Shown here: piece by piece, positions 20,852 through 33,502 of the stretch
Layout of the letters: each line of letters starts with the position of its first letter
How positions within the stretch are numbered: position 1 is the first letter of the stretch
Assembly: GCA_020736575.1 (NCBI GenBank)
Contig: JAGPYM010000047.1
Coordinates: forward strand, 124,001 to 188,000
DNA: 64,000 bases
Source: Thelonectria olida
Lineage: Eukaryota; Ascomycota; Sordariomycetes; Hypocreales; Nectriaceae
Reading direction: 5' to 3'
Notes under the pieces: generated by a model
What the model saw: the letters and a program-made list of their open reading frames with translations, nothing else
What the model was told of the DNA's origin: nothing
The model's database searches: none
Made by a program: the position numbers and the translations under genes

Positions 20852-22538
20852 CTAAGTCCGATACGCAATACCATGCGTAGCAGCTGTGTCTCCCGCCGTC
20901 GAGTATGTGGAATCCCTGCCCGCAACAGAACCCGTCTTCTCGCCAGCAGTCTGGCCTGGCATGGCATACACCGTATCATCCAGATGCTCCAGGGCGGGCT
21001 CGGGGTAGTGAGCCCTGTGGGTGATGTTGCTGCCAGGCGCCATCTGCCTCGCGGTCCCGATGGCGCTGCTGGAGAGCTGTGAGACTGTGTTTCCTGCCGA
21101 AGTGGCTGAGTTGGATACGGCATCTGGAACCATCTGCCTCGTGTTTTCGGCTGCACCGTTCGAAAGTTGAGACAACTTGTTCGCTGCTCCGCCAGTGACG
21201 GATCCGTTACCGTCAGGTTTCCCGTCGGTGGCGCCGGGCTGAGAGCTGTGGATGTACTGCCGTGCGTCGCTCACGGCCGATTTGACGGTACCCGAGGTTT
21301 GGTTAATGGCGTTCGAGCCCATTTCCGGCAATTTCCTAGCGGTCTCGGCAATGGTTGAAGACACATTCGAAGCAGTATTCATTGCCTGGGTAGACAGGTC
21401 GGCAGCCTTTTCTTTTCCGCCATAAGCCAAATCTTCAACACGTCGCCCCATGTCTATGCCAGAGTCTCGCGCCTTATGAGACAGTTCCGCTGCCTTAGCC
21501 TTGCCATCTTGGGCAAGAGAAACTCCCTTGTCAGTAGCTGCGTTGGCCAGCTCTTCAGAGCGTAACTTTGCATCACGAGCTACCTCACGACCGCGGGTCG
21601 AAGTGACGAGAGGAGCAATGTAGAGCGAGGTCAGGCCCAGCACGGCTAAGCCAAACGGAGATATGACTTTAATTAGCCAATACAAGGCGGTGAAGCCGAG
21701 GAAAGCCTGGCTGCACGTTAGTCCAAAGGCCAACTCACACCAACAATCCATATCCTGGGCCACAACTTACAGCGAAGGTTTGATCCAGGTCTTGACCAAG
21801 AATGATTCGCTGGACTTGGACTGCGGCGTACTGAATAAGATCATGAATGTCTTTTAGCGTGGCATTGAGGGTTGATTCTGGAATCTTCTTATACTCCTTG
21901 GGTCGTAGATGGGCGAAAAAGGTGTTGGGCCCGAACACCCGGCCGGCGGACTCCGTGAGAGAAATTACTAACAGATCAGAGTCAACATCGAATCATCATC
22001 TCCAGACATCGTACATGTGTAATAAAACATACCTCCAAGAGTCACCGCTCCGCTCTTCAGGGCCAATTGTGTAAGAGGGAGATAGTGTATTCCGAACAGG
22101 AAGCTCAGAAGACCGAGGTACGAGCCGAGGGTGCGAACTGGATCTTCCCACTGCAGGTATATATGAGCAATCAAGTCTGGAGTCAATGGAAGAGTCAAGG
22201 ACCTACACTGAGGTACTTGTAAAGGCTGTCTTGATGAGCTGTGGTGCCATAAGTGTTAGCGCAATGCTCTGCTACCTCTAGTTCTCGTGGCATGATTCGT
22301 ACCGATAATCTCCTTCAATGGCCCAGTGTCTCTTTGTCCGCCATGGTCTCCCGAATGTGTCTTATCGTCCAGCGACTGTTGAATTGCTGAGGCAACTAGA
22401 ACCAAAAAAAAAGGTGAGCATTTGACGACTGACACTTTGGTACATCCGTGAAAGCTTACGCTTCGCTATGTCTGCTTCGGATTCATGCTGAGCTCCGTCG
22501 ACCTGGACGGGCATAACGACGTAGGCTGGGCCACTCAT
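20852..22538 (-). CDS. Reticulon-like ER membrane protein
   Basis: This six-exon gene (22460-22538, 22303-22395, 22207-22238, 22033-22150, 21771-21967, 20852-21706) has introns with good GT-AG sites and gives one frame of 457 residues. Residues about 69-185 form the reticulon homology domain: a hydrophobic segment (YLGLLSFLFGIHYLPL), a loop with GRVFGPNTFFAHLRPKEYKK, and a second long hydrophobic hairpin (AFLGFTALYWLIKVI...LAVLGLTSLYIAPLV). Such hairpins insert as wedges and curve ER tubules. The long C-terminal tail is Ala/Ser-rich, with repeated amphipathic words (DGKAKAAELSHKARD, GGKEKAADLSTQAMN). The N-terminus is hydrophilic. No break was found, so this is one of the intact genes in the window. 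Confidence 0.85.
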
Positions 22539-24604
22539 GATGATGGTGTTGATTGCGGAAGGATGTTCGTTACGGAATGTCCTTTGACGCGATTTGATGT
22601 TGGGGGTTAATGAGAGGACCAATGGCAGGATTTTTGCTGGCAGTTATCGCTTTCTATGTGGACTTGGAAAAGTGCAGTGCGTCATGTTGATGTTGTTTGA
22701 TGAGGCCATGACGATCTGTTCGATGACATCAAGTAGCGGTCATTAGGCATTCGCCATTTGGAGCAATAACTCCGCAAAATTCCTTGACCTTGTGTCAGTT
22801 ACCCAGCCACCGCAGCGCTGCCCCTCTTTTGAAGGTATGGAACTATTACTACGTAGGTACGAAGCATATGTAATTAGTAGTGGCTGCAGTGCCGATCACC
22901 AAGGTTGACGTGACCGTTTTACAAGATAACTGATATAGATTCAAATGAACTCTTCTCTACTGGATTAGTTTCGCGGTGAGTTTCAGCAAGCCTGTTTTTG
23001 GCCTATACTCACCGTCACCATTGTAGGCTGCGCCTCGGGTGGCTAGATTCCATCCGTGGCTTGTGAAATCGAACAAGACAGATAGTGCTGAGACCGTATG
23101 ATTTAGAAGGTTCAATATGCTAACTCGTGGCTGGCATGTAACTTAGATATTACGTAGCTAGACAGAGCTGTGCGCCTCACAGGGAGGTATAACTTCGACC
23201 ATTTAAGGCACCAATTTGACACCTACATTATGTTCTTAATATAGAATCTGCTTTTGCTTTATCAGCCAGTGGCGGCGAACCTTGTACTCTGCTGTCGAGA
23301 TGATGTTAGTCGAGGGTGGGATGAATACGTTGGCCACACAGGTGCATGTGAGAGGGCCATTGTGCCTACGTACTTCACAAAGAAGCAGAATCCAAAAGCT
23401 CTGAACAAAGTTCTCTGGCTATATCTCTATGAGATCCTATATTCCCACTCCAATAGTTGGAATTGAGCACGAAACCATAAGAATAAGGCACGCAAGAGGA
23501 GGCCTTCATCGACGATAATAGCGATGATCAGCGCCGCAGTATCTTCTCGCAGACTCGCTTAGTGCAATGACCGAGATCGATTCTCAACGGAGATAAGACT
23601 GCCGAATCCACTTCGCTACCCCTCAATTCTTAGCGCTTGGAATACCTAACTTATGCCAGGGCACACTGAGCTCTCAGCTGGGAGCTGATGAGGCACAGCA
23701 ACCGAAACCGGGGGCTGAAGGGCCATGCAGGTCCATTTGCTGAAAGGCAGCCACGATACCACGGCAGGCTAACGAACAATGAGTTGCTTGCCGCGCGCTA
23801 CCGAGTTGCTTCCTATGCCCCGCGTGATTGGCGAATTGTCCCGGGCCAGGTTGTCAAGAGCAGCACAGCTTGTTGTGAACACACTTACCTAGTCTAATGC
23901 ACGAGTGCGCTGAAACCACGCGATTCAACGTAAACGATGACTTTATCTACAGAGAGTGAGCATCAACTAGGCGGCTTTGCATTAAATCCGAGAGAGCTTG
24001 CACAAGTATGACTGAACAAAGCTCGACATGGTGGCACATAGCAACAACGAGATCCTCACCGTTTCCACACACTTGAAAACTTCACCCCGACCCCTCTCGC
24101 TGTATTGCCGAGCTGCGTAGTATCGGCATCTTGCAGCACAACGCGTTCGAAACATCTTTCCCCATTCGATGAAAACAGTCAAAACACCAACCAACACGTC
24201 ACCCATAACCTTTTTACTAAGTTACAAAGAGCCGGGGGAGGAACTAACGTACATGCTCGTATGAGTCGGTCAAGTAGGTCAGAGCGACGCTGTTGATAGG
24301 GGCAACGCCCGTATTTGAGAGGATAACATCGAGGGCAACAAGAGGCCACGACAATCCATTATCAAGTCCGACACTGGTCAGAACTGCACGCGGCAGTTGC
24401 CAGTGGAAGGAAGAGCCAGAAGCACCACAGTCTGACCTCTGGCTGATAGACGCCTTTGTTGCGGCAAGAGAAGAATGTGAACTCCATTATATGAATATTT
24501 CTTTTTCATCGGTCTAGGCGGTCGAGCATTTTTAGAACAACTCTGTTATGAATTGCCATTTTTGTTGATTGATCGGGAGATTAGTGGAGAGGAAATGGCT
24601 TCCA
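22539..24604. other. Long gene-free stretch
   Basis: I see no domain-bearing frame in these 2 kb. The part next to 22538 should be the reticulon promoter. The remainder may be old decayed sequence. Confidence 0.4.
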
Positions 24605-25412
24605 TTAGATGTCTTCTATTTCGAGCAAAGGCACCGCCTTAGGGTACTTGTCGCCGAAGAGGTATCCTATGACCGCCAGGTAGGTAAGGAAGCAGCCGGT
24701 CCACATTCGGGGGTTGGGACCCCAGTCCTTAAGCGATGACGCTGCCTTCTTGAAGCCTACTGTGCCTCCTGACTCGGTCATCTTGAAGACCCTGTCCTCC
24801 TGATCTAGATCGGTGACTGACTTCTCTTTGAAGCGTATAAGTTCGGTCGCCTTCAACTTCCTCTCGAAGACGCGGGTAAGAAGGGCGGCGGAGACACCCG
24901 GGAACATGTCGATGAGTGGTTTTACTTCGGGGGGTGGCTCACGGGTTTCCTCCTGGTTATCCTCGTCATTTCGTAGGTCCCCGTGAGGCCTCCTCCGACG
25001 GAGGTCAATCTCAGCTACATCCATCTCAAGGCGCCTGGCCCTGTCCCTCTGTACCTGTCCTAGCCAACTGGCTCGGTCGGCTGCGCTCATGGTCTCCCAG
25101 ATGTGGGCTGGAGGCCATGCGGAGTCCTGTGGGGCAGGCGTGACAGTGCTGGACTGGCTGGAGGACGTCATCGTGAAGGCAGAAATGATATATTCAATGC
25201 TTATTGGTGCTGTAGCCGCAGAAGAACAACTTGAAAACTGGAGAATCGAGTCTTGACTGCGTGAGAGATGACGAGCTACTTGCAGAGGCGAGCAATTGAC
25301 TCCCATGAGGCAGTTGCAGGAGGGGAAGAATCCCTCAGTAAGCCCTCCAAGGCGGGGAGCCTATTCCACAGTGTGGTCGTCACGTGAGGCAACCCCAATA
25401 AAACTGCCCCCT
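24605..25412 (-). mobile_element. Gag-like transposable element fragment, copy 1
   Basis: About 780 bp (24633-25412) is repeated at 54065-54844. The open frame (start at 25171, MTSSSQSSTVTPAP) has SAADRASWLGQVQRDRARRL, a basic RRRRP patch, and then a helical part ending WTGCFLTYLAVIGYLFGDKY. The W...F..Y...I pattern near the C-terminus resembles gag-like proteins of some fungal retroelements, possibly tyrosine-recombinase types. I cannot name the family. This copy is open until it is truncated at 24633, after which unrelated sequence adds the last codons. A 5' leader of about 240 bp is conserved in both copies, up to AATAAAACT(G/A)CCCC. Confidence 0.6.
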
Positions 25413-25469
25413 TTATTATTTTATCTCTATTATCTCAGCCGAGATTCAGCCTAGATAAACTATCCCAGG

Positions 25470-26968
25470 TCACGAAAGCGCAGCTATAACGATACCCAAC
25501 AGTAGCAGTGCTAAGGAAACAGGGATAGTCTTTGTCAGAGAACCGCTGTTTTTGCTTCCGCCAGCGGAACCAGTTTGACTCGGCGCGGCATTGGATGGAT
25601 TAATCGATGAAGAAACGTCATTAACCCCAACAGCCGGAATACGCCCCTTGGTGGCATGGTACTTGTTGTCATAGGGATAAACATTAGTGTAGTTGTATGA
25701 ACCCCCAGACGTGCCCCACACTGACTTGACTGACCCCAAGACGCCTCTGCCGGCGGCGCACTTGGCTTCCGTGTCAGGCCTCGGCCACCATCCGGGCAGT
25801 TCTTGTACATCGTTGAGCGGCCCGGGGTAAGACACATTCCACGATAACCCCTGGTACGAGATGTCGGTGTTCTTGTAGCCCACTTTGTTAGCCAGGACAG
25901 AGAATACATTAGCATCGCAGTCCCAGCGGCCGAGGGAGGGGAGATCCCAGTTCACTGACACAGTAGACAACATGGAATAGTGGTTGTAGTACATATTGTC
26001 TGTGGTGCCGCGTACGGACGGGTGAACCGCACCTCCGAGGAGAACCGTGAACACCTTATTAGGAATGTCATCCTGTTTAGTCTCATCAAAGGTGACCACT
26101 ATGAGAGTCCCGTTCATGAAGTACTCATTCCCCAGAAGGGGACCAAGCCACTCATGGAGCCATCTGCCTGCAAAGGCAAGCCCAGTGTCGTGCCCATCAT
26201 TGCGGATATTTGGTGTGAAGAATGCCCACTGAGGGAGGTTCCTACCCGCCAAGTCTTGTTCAAAGCTGGTAAAATTCTTGATCCGAGCCATACGGGTCGA
26301 ATTGTTTGAGATAATATCGTAAGAAGATAGTGGATCGTGCTTGCGCACATAACCATCTTCATTAGCTCCTTGGCCGTCGCTGTACGAAAAGTCCTCCTGA
26401 TACTCAGCCCAGGGGATCTGCTTAGTGTCGAGAAGTTCAATGACGGTAGAGATGTTAGCCGGGATGCGATGGTAGCGGTCGTTCTGCAAGCCGAATGTGT
26501 CGCCTCCCACGGCGGCGACATAGTTGGGTTTTGATGGGTGGGTAACTACAGGAAGTGTTAATTGCAGCACGCTCACTCCTGATAACTTAGTATCTGACCT
26601 GCGTAGTAATTCTCGAGGAGAACGCCCTGCTCTGCGAGCCAGCGCATGTCCTTATTGCCAGCTGCTGTCTGCCATTGGTGTAAGAGTCTGTCTTATGTCA
26701 CTTTTACAACCTACCATCCCCAGAGGTTAGAGCTGGCACATACCTCGAAATTGACATTCTCCAACCATATCTGAAACATACGGCTGAAACCCGCCCCTGG
26801 TACAATTAGCTCTTCAATTGCCCGCGGAACGGCGGCTTGAATATCCCCAATAACTTCCATGCTTGGCTTTGGGAAGATCGAAGTAGTCGGTTTGGCAACG
26901 ACTGTTATGTCTCTGCCTATCGCTAGCGTGAGGATCTTGACGATCAGCTTGTTTGGGAAAGTCTTCAT
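25470..26968 (-). CDS. GPI-anchored acid phosphatase (phosphoesterase family)
   Basis: Three exons (26744-26968, 26599-26668, 25470-26545) give 456 residues in one frame. The middle exon begins after CAATGGCAG and reads TAAGNKDMRWLAEQG. Family landmarks are FQIWLENVNF, the motif VTHPSKPNYVAAVGGDTFG at the exon 2/3 join, and NIRNDGHDTG with TLIVVTFDE further on. These match fungal secreted phosphate-repressible acid phosphatases of the phosphoesterase superfamily, which release phosphate from monoesters at the cell surface. The C-terminus is Ser/Gly-rich and then hydrophobic (SLALLLLGIVIAALS), which fits a GPI anchor. The N-terminal signal is weak: the first 25 residues are hydrophobic but include Arg-Asp. 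Many N-x-S/T sites are present. The coding frame is unbroken. Confidence 0.85.
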
Positions 26969-27309
26969 ATTTCGCGAGTTGATATCCGTTGAAGATTTAT
27001 TAAGAATCTTATAAAAGGCTTTTAATCGGACGGCTCTGGAATTTGACAACGCTGCTGACTTGGATTAGTCTATCCGAATATCATCAATAGACGTCACGTC
27101 TTTTGTCCTTCTTCAGTGAATGACGAGCTCTTGCTCCGTGGTCTCGTCATGGACTGGGCCTTGATCAATCTGTCGCCTCAGCTGGTGTATCGGGTCAGTC
27201 TTCCACAGTAACCCCAGAATAAAGTTCGGGGAGTGTGGCGAATGCCTACGTAAGTCAGAGGCGGATCCCGACATTGTACATCCATTGAAGGGAACTTAGT
27301 GACATGCCA
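26969..27309. other. Acid phosphatase upstream region
   Basis: No gene is seen. It should contain the phosphatase promoter and ends at the copia gag fragment. Confidence 0.4.
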
Positions 27310-28330
27310 GCCTCGTTAGCAATTCCAGCACCATTCCAAAGCTGGAGCAAACCAACCAGTGGCTGACCTGGAAGAGAGAAATGCTGGACCTCCTGGACAT
27401 GTGCGGATACGGAGACCTTTTGGCCAGGAACGCTCAACCACCAACAGAAGGGAACGACCTTGCAACACAGATTGAGGCCTGGAGGAGCCGTCAGGATCGA
27501 GCATGCGGCGCCATCCGAAGTCGGCTCGGATACAACGCCCGAGTGTTCACCACGGGGATCCCAACGGCCCAGGGCATGATTAGTCACCCTGAAACCCGTT
27601 ACCGCCCCGTTGGAAGCGCCATCTTTCAAGAACTCGACCGAAGATACCAAGAACTCACCCTTGACTCTTGTGATTCGGTTATGGAATATGCAAACAGGCT
27701 TCGTCAAGTTAGGGCTGAACTCTTGGAGATGGATGAAATCTGCCAGATTGGGGAACCACACTTTGTCAACAAGTTCCTCTGCGAGTTGGTCCAGACTATG
27801 AAGTCTTCCTCACTGCTTTCAAGCAGAACCATAACATCCTTCCTATCCGAGATCCAAACAACCGCAACGTTATCCTCAATGAGGCCGTTACGTTCGAAAC
27901 TGCTATCTTTGCCGCATCTCAAGAAGAGAACAGACAAAGAGGAGCCACTGCAAGGATTGCACATAGAGCCATGGTGGCCCAGGATACCTCAGGTTGTGGA
28001 CACTGTGGAAGAAAAGGACACAAGAAGTCACCTTGCTGGAAACTTCACCCGGAACTCAGAAGAGAGCATGAAAAGACAGCTCACGAGAGACGACAACGAC
28101 AAATGCAGAGAGGCGAGAAGGAGAAGGAGAAGGCGGATGATGAATCAGAATCTGCTACGGCTGGGACTCCTGCATACCTCCAACCCGAACAAGCTCGACT
28201 GGCTCTATGGCAAAATGACTTCCAAGGTCACATTGGATTAATTGGCTCGGCATTCGGACTCTCTGGATCTCTGGCCCTGCCTTCACTGCCATGGTCCCGC
28301 TGCTGGAACCCGAGGAGTTGATACGAGGAG
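27310..28330 (+). mobile_element. Ty1/copia gag fragment
   Basis: It reads a copia-type gag: WLTWKREMLDLLDMCGYGDL at the start, ELDRRYQELTLDSCDSVMEY in the UBN2-like central region, and a CCHC zinc knuckle (CGHCGRKGHKKSPC, about 27998-28039). One frame change near 27790 splits it into an upstream frame (from 27381) and a downstream frame (to about 28321). No protease, integrase or reverse transcriptase follows, and no LTR is adjacent. Copia gag packages the element RNA. This is a dead fragment. Confidence 0.8.
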
Positions 28331-28473
28331 GCTAAGTAGTCGGCATCCTCGTAAACAGACGAGGAAATAGTAGTTACTCTAGCTCAAGGTGACCCAGGTC
28401 CCCCATCAGCTCGCCCACACTATTGATAATATCGCCAGGTAGCTCAGTTCCGGAGAGGCCATTGTTAATAGGC
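28331..28473. other. Spacer
   Basis: A short spacer lies between the gag fragment and the integrase-type transposase; nothing is recognised. Confidence 0.3.
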
Positions 28474-30050
28474 TCAAGGTAGTTCTTCTCGAGGAGCTGA
28501 AGCTAAAACGTCAGCTAGCTTTTGAGTGCGATGGAGTACTTTTTTACGTACGAATCTCTCTTGCCCTCCAACTGGACTCTCTGGGATGCTCAGCACCGGA
28601 CTTGCCCCGCAGTCGAGATGAACCTGAATCTTGTCTCTAAGCCGTAAGTAGATCGCGAGGTGTGGTCGCTTATGATCAAGCTCCCCATCTAGCTGACCAT
28701 CGAACTGAAGATCCCGGAGCTGTCGATCACACCAGTCCGTTGTTATTGGGTCAAGAAGAACGTCTATATCGATAGAATCGACAGCGGCCATCATCTGGAC
28801 AAGCCCATCTCGAGCCGCAGGCCTAGATGGACTGCCCAGTTCTCCACTTCGCTTGTATTATACAGATCCATCGGGATCCCGGCGACGAGATGCTCCCTAT
28901 TCTTCTGTGGCCGGATGCGATGGCTGTTCCACATCTCCGTGAAGTCCGCAACCTCTTGACGGATCATGGGTCCATAGAGACCATACACCGCGATCTGGTG
29001 AGCAAGACGGTTTGGTTGGAAGAGGCCGCTATCAATCAGCTCGTGTGAGAACGCGATCCAGCGCTGACTGACACCTTTGAGTAGCTTTTCCCACCAAGAC
29101 TCAATCCGTTGGTTCGATGTGCTTGGGCCCTAGATATGACAGGAGCTCAGTCTCGCTCCCTGCCTGTGGACTCGTTGGTCGTTATCCTCGGTCGTATACC
29201 GAAACTCTGTCTGATCAAGGTCGGCGAGGATCGCCTGGGCTCCGGCCCAAAGAGGAGTCTCGATACCATGATCCGAGCGGACCCCCGAGTACGACACGGT
29301 CCGTAGAAACTGTTTGAGTGAGCTCAGCGCAGTCATGTTCCCCCTACCGACATGTATCCAGATAATGGCTCTCGAGTACGTGTCGGTACAGGCGTAGATA
29401 TATAAGCCGAAGTTCTTGAGCTTCTCGTACCCATCGAGAGACCACATGAAGTTAGGCCCAGGAATCTGGAAGTTCTTCCGGCGCTTCTAATCAGCAAGGC
29501 GTCTTTGTTCGGCCCGCTTCTTCCACTCTGGGTCCGTTTGGTACTCGTGATATAAGGTATTCTGGCCGACAAGGACGCCGGCACGGATGCGGACGTAATG
29601 GTATAGATACCCCTGCCAAATCCTGATGCTTGAAGACTGACGGTCGTTTTGGAAAAGGAACTCTCTTGCTTTTTGAATAGCCTCCTGTCGTTCAGCCAGA
29701 TCTCGGAAGCGCCGCTTCATGCCATGCTTCAGACGATACTCCTGTACAGTCCGCTCGGAGATCTCGATGCCGCATCGCTTGAGATCACGGACGATGGAAG
29801 TGTCGCTATATCCGTATCGGTAGAAGTAGCCTTTGATCAGCTCGACGAAGGTGTTGGTATCAATCTTTGAGTGAAGGGGGGAGTACTGCTGGGCACCGCA
29901 TTCCGCTAACCTCCTTTTCAGGGTTCTGACGTCGAGTACGTGCCCATCGTCGCGGAGGTGGGCACATATAGTGTCAACTGATAGTCCTTCTCGCCGCTGC
30001 TCGAGGATCCAGTCCTTGACGCGCTCCAAGTCCAGACGGGGCCTCGGCAT
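28474..30050 (-). pseudogene. Decayed integrase-type (rve-like) DDE transposase
   Basis: The minus strand encodes an N-terminal HTH-rich region (MPRPRLDLERVKDWI, ...ISERTVQEYRLKHGMKRRF). A retroviral-integrase-like core follows: NFMWSLDGYEKL, IYACTDTYSRAIIWIH, VRSDHGIETPLW and NQRIESWWEKL, matching a D...D...E arrangement. A tail then runs to 28474. The frame is largely the same throughout but is broken by an in-frame TAG at about 29488, a stop near 29130, another near 28790 and a small deletion before RSDHG. The architecture (HTH plus rve core without gag or RT) resembles eukaryotic integrase-like DNA transposons. I cannot assign the superfamily; IS3EU-like is a guess. No terminal repeats were found. 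Confidence 0.65.
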
Positions 30051-30299
30051 TGTGCGAGACGCAGACCAGGGGTTCGAGATCGTGGTAGAGGTCGGAGTTC
30101 ATACCTCCTTCCAAGGGTTCCAGCTGCAATATCCCGCCCCCTCTGAAGCGGCATTATCGGAGCATCGGCGCCGATGGAATGGCATCAGCTCTGCTAACTT
30201 GAAAACAGTGCGCTATCATATCAATACTGTAGCCCCATATAAAAACGCCGAAAGCCTATGTGCGAAATAGCTCCAGCCATTTTCGTACGTGGTTTTGTC
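30051..30299. other. Spacer between transposon remnants
   Basis: No gene is seen. It may include the promoter-proximal end of the integrase-type element. Confidence 0.3.
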
Positions 30300-30712
30300 A
30301 CCCATGTGGTAATGTGCGACCGAAATGCTCTCCCAGCTCCGCACGGCAATGGCTAGGATCAACAGCTATCTGCACAGGATCGGAGCTGCAGAATCGGACA
30401 TGTGCGACTGTGGACAAGCAGCAGAGACGATGGAACATTTTCCGGTGCACGAACTGGGATGCGACGGGTCGGACAAACGAAGATGGGAAACCTGTCGTAC
30501 TTTTTGATTCCATGTGGAGTACTACCACGGACCGCGGAGGGACTCCTCACTAGGTTCTCCAGGACACATCTCCTACCGAATCTTTGCGTCCGGACCAAAA
30601 CCTCCGTTTTTCGCCGTCGTTACGATATCCACTAGATATATGGTGGTTAAGGGTGGGTTATGTCAATGCATACCAAGTCACTGTTCAAAATTCTTCTGTT
30701 GTATTATCTAGT
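30300..30712 (+). mobile_element. Tad-like LINE 3' end fragment
   Basis: The reading AMARINSYLHRIGAAESDMCDCGQAAETMEHF and, in the next frame, FRCTNWD matches the zinc-finger-like C-terminal tail of Tad-clade LINE proteins (CxCG...ET..HF..C). The pogo-like transposon starts at a TA at 30713, so it may have landed in this LINE tail. Confidence 0.7.
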
Positions 30713-30714
30713 TA

Positions 30715-30815
30715 CCCGTCGGTTCCGTCTGTGTGGGGCACACAGGTTGACCGACTAAGTGAGACTTTCACTAAGTCGGGCACAAAAGTCCCGGACAAGC
30801 ACAAAAGTCCCGGAC
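30715..30815 (+). repeat. Left terminal inverted repeat of the pogo-like element
   Basis: This 101-bp inverted repeat shows no difference that I can see from the partner at 33503-33603. It carries two copies of CACAAAAGTCCCGGAC and the mirror-like ACTAAGTGAGACTTTCACTAAGT. Confidence 0.85.
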
Positions 30816-31043
30816 ATCGGAAAATCGCACTTTTGGCGGTGGCTAGGTGTGAAATTGATATCCTTCTATTATTCTAACCGTCCCTGTTGATTTTTTCGTA
30901 CAAAATATGAAAGGGAAGCTATTTGTAGTCGAACCTTTGCACAGAAGCTGCTTTTTTCTCATCAATTCTGACCATATAGCTATTGAAATAGCCCGCCTTT
31001 TAACCCAGCTTTTCCTGCCTCTCGAGGCACAACACCACGTATT

Positions 31044-33405
31044 TCATCTGTTATTATCGTCTCTGGCATCGCGAAGTCGGGCAGCCTGAGCGGTCTTGCC
31101 TTTTCTAATGATTTCTGCCATCTGTTTCCATCGCGGCGTGTGTGGTTGAGTCTCGGGCGGGCACGGCGTTGAAGGCAGCTGTATTGAGGCTTGGGTTAAC
31201 GCCTCTGTAAGCTGTGTTTCTTCGGTCGCAGTCGGCGGCGGTGACGATGTTATCCAAGGCGGCGTTTCTGGCTGTTGAACGAGGCTATCGTAATCAACGC
31301 TGCTGCTTCGGTCGAGGCGGAATTCTTCAGGATCGTCACTTCCGGGCTCGGGAGGCGTGGCGCTCCAATCCACCGCGTTCAGCGGCTTTGGTGCGTATCG
31401 GGACTTCCGAATAGACTCAAGGACTTCTGGGGGATGAGGGCTATCGATCATGAAGCCGTCAGTCTTTTCATTCAAAAGGCGGGTGAATTCGGAAGCCTGG
31501 GTCTCAAGGGAAATAAAGTCATTTGACCGGCCTGTGTGCTCAAGCCACGGCTTGAAATACAGCTTCTTTTTGATGCCGTTGATGATGACTTCCTTATTAG
31601 CTCGCCACTCGGTGCGAAGCTTCTCTATCTCGGCTTTTGCGAATTTCCTATGGGCTCGAAGCTCCTGCCTTTCCTGCTTCTTCCGTTCATTAGCATGAAG
31701 TTTTTCGCGATACTGGCGCATATCCTTGAGGCTCAAAGACGAGGAAAAAGCCCCATCTTTAGTGACAGGAACCTTTAGCTTCCTTCGCCGGTTGTATTGC
31801 TTCGAAAGGCGCTCTTGGTAGGAAGAAACGTGAACTAACAGGCTGCTTTCCATCACGGAGGCTTCAGCAGCTATAGCACCTAGATTTTGAAGCCGGCTGC
31901 GGGTCGGAGAGCTGAGCACATCGTGATATCGGTTTCGAATGTCTCGGGCAGCGTCAGAAGCGCCCTGGAAGCGGGTTTCCTTGGGAAGCAGGTTCTCGAG
32001 CCCTGGATCGATTGGTTGCTGTTTTTTTCGTCTCTTTTGAAGCATCACTTTCACCACAGGCGTGGGATCAGGTGGGAAAATGCCTGACTTCTCAAAGCCG
32101 GATATGATGTTCTTTGGCTTGAAGCCGCCGTCGAAAATGCGCTACTAATATCAGCAGCGAAGGATTAAGACGTTAAGATCAACTCACCTGAAATCCTTCC
32201 ATGAATTCAAGCCTTGAGAAGGTTATTGCCCCTCCACGAAGCGCCTGCCTAAGCACCTTTTGATGTGTTGCTTTGAGCGGCTGAAAAACACCCACATCCA
32301 TCGGCTGGGTCATATGCGTTGAGTGTGGCAGCAGGGTGACGACGATGATATCGAATTTCTTACAATATTCCCTGAAAATGAAGGCTCCGTGACCCGTGAA
32401 GCCGTCGATCACGAGCAGCCGGAAAATACGGTCTTTTTCCTCCATTTCTTCGGTTCCTGGGGGGATGTCATATGTAATGTGAGGTAAAAGCGGGTGCCTA
32501 AGGTGCTCGTCACAGCCAAACCAGTCGTGGAAGCTAGCTTCCTTTGCTTGTGCAGTTGCTGACTTCTCCCAGGACCACCGGTTGAAGTGATGAACCCATT
32601 CAAAGAAAATCTCGCTATTGCAGAAGCCGGTCTCTGACTGTGAGAAACGCATCTCTTCATGAGCATCGATATCGGCAAAATCCAGCGTTGGGAGGGTCTT
32701 GAAGATAAGCCAGGGAGGGATCGTATCGCCTATTGCGCTGCCGGTCCCTAGCAAAGTCATCATCTCACGATTTCCCGGGCATAAAGTTGATACCTTATTG
32801 CTTCCTCTAGTCTTGATGATCAGGACCTCTAGCCGGTGACGAAGCAAGCCGATTATAATACCGCATTCATCTTCATTCCAGGTCTCCGAGGGACCGATTC
32901 GGAACTCCTTGATCGTCTTAGCAAGTTGCTCGAAGAATTCCTGCGTTTCCTGCATTTCTGACTCCTCAAAGCCTCGTCGTGATGCCTCCACGGGCCTCAG
33001 CCGTGCCTTCTGAAGCTGCGGATGATCCTTAAGAAACCTCGAATACCACGATCGCGATACAGGTTGCGCATTAGGGTCCCGGCGGCTGCGGAGCGTATTT
33101 GCAGCGTCAACGACCTCGAATTTCGAGGCCGGCAGCCCGGTGCGCTGGAGCCAAAGAACGAAAGCTACGATAGCCTCATCTTCATCGTCCGTAAGCAGCC
33201 GGGGCCGCCCCATGAGGCGTGGTTTTCCTGAAGTCAGTGATTTGAGGGCATCGGCAACTGCAGACTTTGACGCGTTGAATCGATCGGCAGCTTCGCGTAT
33301 TGTCAGGCGTTTTCGAGGCTTCCGTGACCGTAAGGTTCGAATTGGAGGGGCTCGTGATGCTAGAATTGCTTCAGCTGCCTTCTGGGCAGCTGAAAGTTCG
33401 GTCAT
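31044..33405 (-). CDS. Pogo/Fot-family transposase, intact
   Basis: Two exons (32188-33405 and 31044-32141) with a 46-bp intron (GTGAGT donor, TTAGTAG acceptor) give 771 residues in one frame. The N-terminus has an HTH (RLTIREAADRFNASKSAVAD), followed by a second DNA-binding, CENP-B-like region with RSWYSRFLKDHPQL. The DDE superfamily catalytic core shows Asp in ETWNEDECGI, Asp in LLVIDGFTGHG and Asp in TQPMDVGVFQ. The C-terminal third is charged, with long helical basic stretches (KKQERQELRAHRKFAKAEIEKL) and a Pro-rich tail. The enzyme would cut at the element's inverted repeats and insert at TA. No stop or frameshift was found. Confidence 0.88.
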
Positions 33406-33502
33406 AACGATGTTGGACGCTTGAACACCGATTTACACGGGTTCGTGTCGTAGTTTATACGTAAAAATGTACTGGAAACGCGACGCGGGGCAGAGAACGC
33501 TT

